A DNA stretch of 12,163 nt from DATKZH01 sp964475955. GTDB lineage: Bacteria; Planctomycetota; Planctomycetia; Pirellulales; Thermoguttaceae. Each line of letters opens with the position of its first letter. The stretch's first letter is position 1. Where the stretch lies: contig CAYYZY010000223.1 of NCBI GenBank assembly GCA_964475955.1, positions 1 to 12,163 of the forward strand, in the 5' to 3' direction. The notes below the pieces were generated by a model, which saw only the letters and a program-made list of their open reading frames with translations, made no database searches and had not been told where the DNA came from. Positions 6,342-12,163 of this stretch are shown here, one piece after another. The position numbers were made by a program, and so were the translations under genes.

Positions 6342-7808
6342 ATGCGTCAGGTGATCCGATGTCTGCTGTACGCCGTGACTCTAGCAGGATGGTCCGTTTT
6401 GTTCCCCCGACTCTTGCAGGCGGCCGACGACAGCACGACCGGCACGCGGCCTTTGAACGTCGTCTTGCTCGTTGTGGACGATCTGGGCTGGGCCGACCTG
6501 GGGTGCTACGGGGCCGATCTCCATGAGACGCCCCGCATCGATGGGCTCGCCCGGCAGGGGATGCGCTTCACCGACGCGTACGCCGCCGCGCCGGTCTGTT
6601 CGCCAACGCGGGCTTCCATTCTCACCGGCAAGCATCCGGCGCGTCTGCACATGACCATCTGGTATGGAGCGGCCGTGGACCCGGCGGTGAACAAGGAAAA
6701 GAACCCCAAGCTGATCACGCCCGCTTGCGAGCACAATCTGCCGTTGGACCAGGTGACGATCGCCGAGGTGCTCCGCCGCGCCGGCTACGCCACGTGGCAC
6801 GTCGGCAAATGGCACGTGGGCGATCCGGACCATTACCCGACGGCGCAAGGGTTCGACGTCAACATTGGCGGAAATTTCTGTGGGTGCCCCAAGTCGTTCT
6901 TCTATCCTTTTCGGGGGCAGGATGCCCCGGACCTTACCTTGCCGCGTCTGGAATCGGGACAACCAGGCGACTACTTGACCGATCGGCTGACCGACGAAGC
7001 GATCCAACTGCTTGACGGCCACGATGACCGGCCTTTCTTCCTGCACTTGGCGTTCTATTCCGTCCACACGCCGATCGAAGGAAAGGCGGCTTTGGTCGAG
7101 CGGTATCGCCGCAAGGTCGAAGACGGCATGCATCATCGGAATCCGGCTTACGCGGCGATGGTCCACAGCGTCGACGCGAACGTCGGCCGCGTCCTTGACA
7201 AGCTCGACGCGCTGGGCGTCGCCGACCGCACGCTGGTGATCTTGTTCTCCGACAACGGGGGAGCGCACTACCGCGGTATCACCAGCAATCATCCCCTGCG
7301 CGAAGGCAAGGGCACGCTCTGTGAAGGCGGTATCCGGGTGCCGCTGATCCTGCGGCTTCCCGGACTTATTCCGCCCGGCGGTGTATGCCGTCAGCCCGTA
7401 ATCTCAACCGACTTCTATCCGACGATTCTCGAACTGACGGGCATCGAGGGCGACGCACAGCACAACGCCGCCCTCGACGGCACGAGTCTGGTACCCTTGC
7501 TCGAGGCTCCTGCTGCCGGACTGAAGCGTGACTTCCTGTGCTGGCACTACCCACATTACTACTATGGGATGAATACACCGGTCAGCGCGATCCGCCAAGG
7601 CGACTGGAAGCTGCTGGAATACTTCGAGGACGGCAGGCTGGAACTGTACAACCTGGCCACCGACGTCGGCGAAAAGAACGATCTGTCTGGCAGCCGGCCG
7701 GAACTTGCCAAGAAGCTTCGGCTGCAATTGCGCGATTGGCGGCACAGCATCGATGCTGCTTTGCCAACACTGAATCCGGATGGGAAGCCTCCAAGAAGCC
7801 GGCCATGA
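6342..7808 (+). CDS. Exported sulfatase of the arylsulfatase (S1) family
   Basis: This 488-residue enzyme hydrolyses sulfate esters using a formylglycine made from a cysteine. The signal peptide is residues 1-28, probably cut after LLQAA. The active site is complete: the metal ligands D46-D47 (LLVVDDLGWADLGCYG), the CSPTRAS motif with C86 as the formylglycine precursor and R90, then H153, K156 and H158 in WHVGKWHVGD, H242 in HTPIEG, D304-N305 in FSDNGG, and K323. The usual C-terminal domain follows (VSAIRQGDWKLLEYF, then ELYNLATDVGEKNDL), and length is normal for the family. The motif is Cys-type, so maturation needs a formylglycine-generating enzyme, which is not in the window. The start is supported by AAGGTGG six bases upstream. 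Neighbouring glycosidase-like genes suggest a sulfated polysaccharide; the S1 subfamily and substrate are undetermined. Confidence 0.96.
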   Translation: MRQVIRCLLYAVTLAGWSVLFPRLLQAADDSTTGTRPLNVVLLVVDDLGWADLGCYGADLHETPRIDGLARQGMRFTDAYAAAPVCSPTRASILTGKHPARLHMTIWYGAAVDPAVNKEKNPKLITPACEHNLPLDQVTIAEVLRRAGYATWHVGKWHVGDPDHYPTAQGFDVNIGGNFCGCPKSFFYPFRGQDAPDLTLPRLESGQPGDYLTDRLTDEAIQLLDGHDDRPFFLHLAFYSVHTPIEGKAALVERYRRKVEDGMHHRNPAYAAMVHSVDANVGRVLDKLDALGVADRTLVILFSDNGGAHYRGITSNHPLREGKGTLCEGGIRVPLILRLPGLIPPGGVCRQPVISTDFYPTILELTGIEGDAQHNAALDGTSLVPLLEAPAAGLKRDFLCWHYPHYYYGMNTPVSAIRQGDWKLLEYFEDGRLELYNLATDVGEKNDLSGSRPELAKKLRLQLRDWRHSIDAALPTLNPDGKPPRSRP

Positions 7809-7909
7809 GAGCATTTTCCGCTCCGCGCCGCGGATCGTCGAGAATCGTCTGGAGACGCACCATAGCCGTCCTCCCTCGCGAGCCCAGCCTGTATCCTGAC
7901 AACCCTTTG

Positions 7910-8019
7910 GCATCGTTCGAGAAATGGCTGTTCGATGTGGCCCGTAGCTGCCCACGCCAGACGGCGGATCGTCGACGGTTTGGCCAGCGTAGCTCCGCCG
8001 GCCATTTCTCAAACGATGC
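7910..8019. mobile_element. 110-bp MITE-like element with 19-bp terminal inverted repeats
   Basis: GCATCGTTCGAGAAATGGC (7910-7928) and the reverse complement of 8001-8019 agree at 18 of 19 positions. Internal sequence is also partly self-complementary (TGGCCCGTAGCTGCCC against AGCGTAGCTCCGCCGGCCA), so the whole unit can fold into one long imperfect hairpin. It has no coding capacity, which suits a non-autonomous transposable element or an extragenic palindrome. No clear target-site duplication is seen at its edges. A 12-base direct repeat, GCGGATCGTCGA, occurs inside (7964-7975) and to its left (7830-7841). It lies 101 bases after the sulfatase stop and could also act as a transcript 3' structure. 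Confidence 0.6.
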
Positions 8020-8195
8020 TTGACGAAGGAGGGAAAAGACGTTGCCCGGTGCCGGAAGGCCAGGACGGCAAACTCTGCAAGTTCGCCGACTGCCAGGGCG
8101 TGCGCCAGCTTTCCACCGTTCCGCCCTACCTGGCGATTACCGGCAAGGACCTCCTGCTACCGAAGGAGGTCGTCGAGGCCGACGCGAAGAAGTAG
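8016..8195 (+). pseudogene. C-terminal gene fragment abutting the MITE-like repeat
   Basis: An open frame ends with protein-like text: CPVPEGQDGKLCKFADCQG, QLSTVPPYLAITGKDLLLP and KEVVEADAKK, then TAG at 8193. The first possible ATG (8016) lies inside the right arm of the inverted repeat and has no ribosome binding site before it. AAGGAGGG at 8025-8032 is too far (16 bases) from the only nearby in-frame alternative, GTG 8049. The text resembles the tail of a larger secreted protein cut off at the repeat. The family is not recognised; a small real protein of about 50-60 residues cannot be excluded. Confidence 0.45.
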
Positions 8196-8220
8196 CGTAC
8201 CTTCACCGACAGGAGCATGA

Positions 8221-8232
8221 CGTTGCGCAACG
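8221..8232. promoter_or_regulatory. Perfect 12-bp palindrome
   Basis: CGTTGCGCAACG is a perfect palindrome 42 bases before the ATG at 8275. Such a site could be an operator for a dimeric regulator, but no promoter boxes are obvious beside it, and a 12-base palindrome can occur by chance in GC-rich DNA. Confidence 0.2.
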
Positions 8233-8274
8233 AGGAAGGCTCCCGTATGAAAGTCCCAGCGAAAGGCATACCCA

Positions 8275-9352
8275 ATGCGCCGCGCACCAGGCCTCTCGGT
8301 TCTGCTGATTCTCTACGCAGTATTTGCACAGACGCTGTCAGCCGCCACGGCTCATCCGCTCGGAGCGCGCACGGCGTCCCTGTCCGTGGCCAGCCGGCAT
8401 GCTCGGGCCAAGGCGTATCTCAACGGTGAAGAGATCGTCGCCGGCGCCGAGGTAACTCTGGGCGTGGGGATGAACATCATCACCGTCTCGGCAAAATCGG
8501 ATGGCGACAGCCCATCACTTTCACCGCGGCTCGTTGTCGGTGCGCGCACACTACGTCCGACATGGTTATGCCGTAATGACGAGCCGACGGGCCAATGGCG
8601 AACCGAGATGCCGGCCGATGACGCCTGGCAGCCGGCCGAAGACGCCGGCAATGGCATCTGGGCCAGGAGCGGGGACGCCGCGCACTTCGCCTGCGCCGTC
8701 TATGTGGGCAGAAGCGAACCGCAGCTTTTCCCCAAGCTGAATACGTACGGCTTCCCGCGTGGACTTTTCGCTTTACTCGGGCTACCAGCAGAAGCGCACC
8801 AAGGAACACTACGGCGTGGACTGGAAGCTGATGGCCGACAAGCTCGACTTCGGCATCGCAGGCTATGGCGGCAGCGAAAAGAGCATCACGGCGACCGTGC
8901 GGGCGTTGGGCGACACGCCGTTTATGGGTGGAGAGATGTGGTATCTATCGCACCGAGACGACGAGCGCCCTGCGCCGAACGCACGGACATGGCGCAACCG
9001 CATCCTCCGCCAGTACGTGACAAGCGGCTGTAAGGGCTGCCTCATCTGGTGGCTGGCATCGATGGATGGGGGCGCCTTTTACGCGACTTCCGAGGCAACG
9101 GCAATCATCGCCCGGTACGAGGACTACTTCGTCCACGAGCAACGCTGCGACGAAGAAGTGAAAGTCGAAGGCGTCGAGTCGCCAAATTGGGCGGCATTCG
9201 AAGAGGATGGAAGTCTCCTGGTGCTGCTGATGAACTTCGCGAGCGAGGCACGACGAGCTTCCGTAACCGTTGACGCGAAGACCCACACGGTGCCCCTTGC
9301 TGCGTACGGCACCGAGGTGTTGGTGGTGAAGCAGGCCGATAAGGCACGTTGA
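8275..9352 (+). pseudogene. Glycoside-hydrolase (clan GH-A-like) pseudogene, internal deletion plus frameshift
   Basis: The 5' part (frame of ATG 8275) encodes a signal peptide (LSVLLILYAVFAQTLSAATA) and a jelly-roll-like domain (AKAYLNGEEIVAGAEVTLG, GDAAHFACAVYVGRS, LFPKLNTYGFPRG). At about 8756 the sensible frame shifts: VDFSLYSGYQQKRTKEHYGV, KLDFGIAGYGGSEKSI, FMGGEMWYLSHRDDE and CKGCLIWWLASMDGGAFYAT, ending as EVLVVKQADKAR. The second half resembles the last strands of a beta/alpha-barrel glycosidase, with E of GGEMWY a candidate nucleophile, followed by a small beta domain. The first strands of the barrel and the usual acid/base region are missing, so at least several hundred bases seem deleted at the junction. 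In the unshifted frame translation continues to a stop at 9031-9033 as nonsense. The pseudogene ends 22 bases before the next gene, so the two were probably co-transcribed. The family name is tentative. Confidence 0.7.
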
Positions 9353-9364
9353 CCTCAAACGTAC

Positions 9365-9372
9365 GGAGGAGG
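9365..9372 (+). promoter_or_regulatory. Ribosome binding site of the beta-helix gene
   Basis: GGAGGAGG ends two bases before ATG 9375; its first GGAGG sits five bases from the start codon. Its strength supports this start and shows that the gene can be translated independently of the broken gene just upstream. Confidence 0.75.
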
Positions 9373-9374
9373 CC

Positions 9375-11459
9375 ATGAACAGACTTACGACCGCCGTTTT
9401 CATGACCGCGCTGTTGGTCGGCTTTCAGGCCGCTCGCGGCATTGACTTCTATGTTGCGCCAGGTGGCAACGACACGCATCCCGGCACGGAAGCAAAGCCC
9501 TTCGCCACGTTGGAGCAGGCGCGGGACGCCGTTCGCAAACTCAAACAGGCGGAACCGCTGGCCGAACCGGCCACGATTTTCGTGAAAAGTGGCAACTATC
9601 GTTCGACAAAGCGCCTGGCGTTGGACGGCCGGGACTCCGGCACTCCCACCGCTCCGGTCACTTGGCAAGCGACGGGGGACCAAGCGGTTCGGCTGAGCGG
9701 AGGTCCGACGCTTCCACCTCATGCCTTTCAACCCGTCACCGAGGAAGTCGCCTTGCAGCGGCTCGACGTATCCGCGCGCGGCAGGGTGTTGCAGATCGAT
9801 CTGCGGGCGATGGGAATTCAATATCAAGGGAGTTACCCCGACGCCTTCCGCGGCGCGCCGGCGGTGCCGGAGCTTTTCTTCAACGATCAACGGTTGGCGC
9901 TCGCCCGCTGGCCTAATGAAGGTTGGGCGACCATCGCGAAAATCATCGATTCCGGAGCCGTTCCACGCGCCGGCGACAAGTCGAACCGGCCCGGCGTGTT
10001 TGTCTACGACGGAGAACGCCCGGCCCGCTGGGACGTCGCTGCCGGCGTCTGGCTGCGGGGCTACTGGTGTTTTGATTGGTACGAAGAGACGATCCGAGTC
10101 AAGGCGATCGACCGAGAGCAGCGGCAGATCACGCTGGCCCGACCAAGCCTCTACGGCCTCCGGCAGGGCAATCCTTCGCCCCGTCGCTATTTTGCGTTGA
10201 ACCTCCTGGAAGAACTGGACCGTCCCGGCGAGTTCTACATTGACTACGGTTCCGGACGGCTCTACCTGTGGCCGCCCTCCAAAATGGCAGGCGCGCGGAT
10301 CGTCCTGTCGACGTTGAATGCCCCCTTGGTCGTGATCCGGGACGCGACGGATATCTGCTTTCGGGGATTTGTCGTGGAGGCCGGCTTGGGCGATGGCATC
10401 GAGGTGCGGGGAGGACGCGGCATTCGCATCGATTCCTGTGAAGTCCGCAACCTGCGAAAACGGGGAATCAGCATCGCCGGTGGATCGGGCCACCGCATTG
10501 TGGGCTGCAACATTCACGACACGGGCACCGGCGGAGTATCCCTGATCGGCGGCGATCGCAGGACGCTCACGCCGGCCGGACATCAGGCCCTAGACAACCA
10601 CATTTGGCGGTTCTCGCAGCACCAGCTCACGTATGCCAGCGGCATGACACTTGGCGGTGTCGGCAATCGCGCGGCCCACAACCGGATTTGCGATGCACCG
10701 CACATGGCCGTCAGCATCCAGGGGAACGACCACGTCTTTGAACTGAACGTCATCCATGACGTCTGCACGGCCAGCGATGACGCCGGGGCACTGTACAAAG
10801 GCCGCAACCCTTCCTGCCGCGGCAACGTCATCCGCCATAACTTCTGGCGCGACGTCGGCAGCCCCATGGGCCACGGTACGGCCGCAGTGTACTTCGATGA
10901 CGGCGACGGCGGTGACGTTGTGTTCGGGAATATCTTCCTGCGTTGCGGCCACCCGGGGCGAGGGAGCTTCGGCACGGTTTTCTCTCATGGCGGGCACGAC
11001 AACGTGGCCGAGAACAACATCTTCATCGATTGCCAACGGGCGCTCGGCTCGGCGCCATGGAACGACCGGCGGTGGAAGCAGGCCGTGGACGGCGGCGCCG
11101 GTTGCTTGTGGCACGAGCGGCTGCTCGAAGAGGTCGACATCACCAAGCCACCCTACACGACGCGTTATCCGGAGTTGGTCGGATTCATGAACCCGCAGCC
11201 CGGCCAAGTGCGTGTCAACCGAGCGAAAAACAACGTCCTGGTCCGTTGCGACCAGACGAGCAGCGGCAACTGGAAATACGCTCCTGAGCAGATCTGGGTG
11301 ACCGATGCCGACCCCGGCTTTGTCGACGCCGCCGGTGGCAACTACCAACTTCGGCCCGACTCAGCGGTCTTCCAGCATCTGCCGGGTTTCCTTCCTATCC
11401 CCTTCGACGAAATGGGGCCGCGTCGGGAACGGAATACAGATCATCACAAAGGAAGTTGA
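9375..11459 (+). CDS. Exported right-handed beta-helix protein, GH141-like
   Basis: This is a 694-residue intact protein. The signal peptide is residues 1-22 (MNRLTTAVFMTALLVGFQAA and the next two). The mature protein opens with the typical beta-helix cap IDFYVAPGGNDTHPGT, then KPFATLEQARDAVRKLK (residues 23-57). A beta-sandwich-rich insertion includes LARWPNEGW, WLRGYWCFDWYEETIRV (about 226) and LLEELDRPGEFYIDYGSGRL (about 276). From about 330 to 600, short repeats built on GIEVRGGRGIRIDSCEV, GGSGHRIVGCNIHDTG, NDHVFELNVIHDV and HDNVAENNIFIDC are parallel beta-helix coils. This order matches proteins of family GH141 (alpha-L-fucosidase and xylanase members) and related unclassified helix proteins. 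I cannot place the catalytic acids, so activity and substrate are open. It is exported and likely works with the nearby sulfatase on a branched polysaccharide. Confidence 0.88.
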   Translation: MNRLTTAVFMTALLVGFQAARGIDFYVAPGGNDTHPGTEAKPFATLEQARDAVRKLKQAEPLAEPATIFVKSGNYRSTKRLALDGRDSGTPTAPVTWQATGDQAVRLSGGPTLPPHAFQPVTEEVALQRLDVSARGRVLQIDLRAMGIQYQGSYPDAFRGAPAVPELFFNDQRLALARWPNEGWATIAKIIDSGAVPRAGDKSNRPGVFVYDGERPARWDVAAGVWLRGYWCFDWYEETIRVKAIDREQRQITLARPSLYGLRQGNPSPRRYFALNLLEELDRPGEFYIDYGSGRLYLWPPSKMAGARIVLSTLNAPLVVIRDATDICFRGFVVEAGLGDGIEVRGGRGIRIDSCEVRNLRKRGISIAGGSGHRIVGCNIHDTGTGGVSLIGGDRRTLTPAGHQALDNHIWRFSQHQLTYASGMTLGGVGNRAAHNRICDAPHMAVSIQGNDHVFELNVIHDVCTASDDAGALYKGRNPSCRGNVIRHNFWRDVGSPMGHGTAAVYFDDGDGGDVVFGNIFLRCGHPGRGSFGTVFSHGGHDNVAENNIFIDCQRALGSAPWNDRRWKQAVDGGAGCLWHERLLEEVDITKPPYTTRYPELVGFMNPQPGQVRVNRAKNNVLVRCDQTSSGNWKYAPEQIWVTDADPGFVDAAGGNYQLRPDSAVFQHLPGFLPIPFDEMGPRRERNTDHHKGS

Positions 11460-11513
11460 ATTCACTTACGGCAAACCTCCGGCTCGACACGATGTCAGAA
11501 AGCCTTCCGGCAA

Positions 11514-11876
11514 AGGATCGAGGACCTAACGATCGCGATCGACAATCTTCGGCCGAAGTCGAGCGCGGCGCGCTCGATCCCAGGCTCGGCGATTCGCTGT
11601 TTCAACCAAGGCGACGTCGATTCGAACGGCCGAGCCTTCCAGAAGACGATCGCCGTGGAGTCGGGGAAGGTGAGCGCCTTGTGGTTCGGCATCCAGGTAC
11701 CAACCGATGCCGAGCCGGCTTGGTACGACGGTGCGATCCGCGTCGCTCCGCGGGGAGAGCCGGGCACGCGCGTGGCGTTGCGACTGGAGATCGACAATGC
11801 GGTTCGGCGCGATTGTCTTTCATGCCGGAAACAACTACATGGAAATTACGGAACGAGAAGAGGTGTCTTCTTATGA
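11514..11876 (+). pseudogene. Fragment of a GH123/DUF6067-like exported enzyme
   Basis: An open frame without a start codon or ribosome binding site gives DLTIAIDNLRPKSSAARSIP, IRCFNQGDVDSNGRAFQKTI and VESGKVSALWFGIQVPTDAE, then PAWYDGAIRVAPRGEP and VALRLEID up to about 11798. This matches the beta-sandwich before the catalytic barrel in GH123 and DUF6067/DUF4091-type glycosidases, whose hallmark is 'G.V.ALWFG..VP.DA.PG.Y.G...V'. After that the text turns to nonsense, and the stop at 11874 overlaps the next gene's start. There is no signal peptide upstream and no barrel downstream, so both ends of the gene are lost. The usual Gly-Thr-Tyr is altered to Ala-Trp-Tyr. Assignment is from remembered family patterns. 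Confidence 0.55.
11856..11871 (+). promoter_or_regulatory. Ribosome binding site inside a small hairpin
   Basis: AGAAGA (11856-11861) and TCTTCT (11866-11871) can pair around a GGTG loop, enclosing the AGAAGAGG ribosome binding site of the gene starting at 11873. The six-pair, AU-rich stem is weak, so a regulatory role is speculative. Confidence 0.25.
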
Positions 11877-12163
11877 ACAGCTCACACCGTCGCGGTTTCC
11901 TAAAGCAATCGTTGTCCGTGGCGGGAGGACTATGCGCGAGTACGGGAATCGCGCCCGCGGTGCAGGCTGCGGACGACGTTTCGCGTAACGGCAGCCCCAG
12001 GTTTCGCCATCTCGGCTGGCAGGTCGGGCTGTCCTACCAGACGCCGCGGCCCGAAGGCAAGCGGCCGGAAGATTCGGATGTCCCATCCAGCATGCCGCGG
12101 CCAAGTCCGCCCACGGTTGGCGGCAGCAAGACAGTCTGGCCCGCCATGCGGGCAATCAGCGGC
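11873..12163 (+). CDS. Tat-exported protein of unknown function, 5' part only
   Basis: The frame is open from ATG 11873 to the window edge (97 codons, no stop), so the C-terminus is missing. It begins with a twin-arginine leader: SSHRRGFLKQSLSVAGG, a hydrophobic stretch, and AVQA as the probable cleavage site near residue 32. This MxxxxRRxFLK form is common on planctomycete exported enzymes and oxidoreductases. The mature start (SPRFRHLGWQVGLSYQTPRP) resembles the beginning of secreted glycosidase-like proteins, but the following Pro- and Ser-rich text is not informative. AGAAGAGG nine bases upstream supports the start. Tat export implies folding in the cytoplasm, often with a cofactor. A GH function is suggested only by context. 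Confidence 0.7.
   Translation, partial: MNSSHRRGFLKQSLSVAGGLCASTGIAPAVQAADDVSRNGSPRFRHLGWQVGLSYQTPRPEGKRPEDSDVPSSMPRPSPPTVGGSKTVWPAMRAISG

Noticed and set aside
7910..8019. Integron attC site
   Set aside because: The palindrome is about the right length, but the conserved attC core sites (RYYYAAC and GTTRRRY at the ends) and a cassette structure are absent.
9105..10583. Long minus-strand open frame (492 codons) opposite the GH pseudogene and beta-helix gene
   Set aside because: It overlaps two plus-strand coding regions with clear motifs, crosses their boundary, and has no recognisable domains.
1..12163. CRISPR array, defence system, prophage or transposase gene
   Set aside because: No regularly spaced direct repeats, no nuclease, helicase, toxin or integrase motifs, and no transposase frame were seen on either strand.

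Overview
The window is GC-rich DNA that reads like an accessory, polysaccharide-degradation region of a planctomycete (Planctomycetota, possibly Pirellulales). This rests on protein style: a formylglycine-type sulfatase, a large secreted right-handed beta-helix protein of glycosidase type, secreted (alpha/alpha)-barrel-like hypotheticals, and a Tat leader followed by 'PRFRHLGWQVG'. No rRNA, tRNA or taxonomic marker is present, so the assignment is inference. Every supported gene lies on the + strand.

Layout. Bases 1-1230 hold no recognisable gene: there is a possible leftward terminator near the left edge and a possible promoter near 1041-1098. A strong hairpin (1231-1262) precedes a short mosaic ORF (about 1299-1670) that looks like a gene remnant. 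The first intact gene (1840-3756) is a 638-aa exported protein of unknown function with carbohydrate-enzyme features. It is followed by a compact block of REP-like inverted repeats (about 3770-3945) and by a BASS-family transporter (3977-5068). After about 370 empty bases comes a badly decayed gene end (about 5434-6010) whose reading can be restored by three one-base shifts and one nonsense change. A signal-peptide start (6030-6341) has no sensible continuation and lies before an intact sulfatase (6342-7808). Behind the sulfatase are a 110-bp MITE-like inverted repeat (7910-8019) and a gene tail directly abutting it (8016-8195). Then come a glycoside-hydrolase pseudogene with an internal deletion and frame change (8275-9352), an intact GH141-like beta-helix protein (9375-11459), a GH123/DUF6067-like fragment (about 11514-11800) and the start of a Tat-exported protein that runs off the right edge (11873 onward).

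How it fits together. The intact genes would make a small exported set: a sulfatase removing sulfate esters, a beta-helix glycosidase or lyase-like protein, a secreted barrel protein, and a transporter for an organic anion. This suits use of a sulfated, branched polysaccharide. The substrate cannot be read from the sequence.

The most notable feature is the alternation of intact genes with remnants of the same kind of gene, with repeat elements beside the breakpoints. It looks like a carbohydrate-enzyme island being worn down and rearranged. Sequencing or assembly error is the main competing explanation for the one-base shifts, though not for the missing gene halves. I found no defence system, CRISPR array, phage module or transposase gene.
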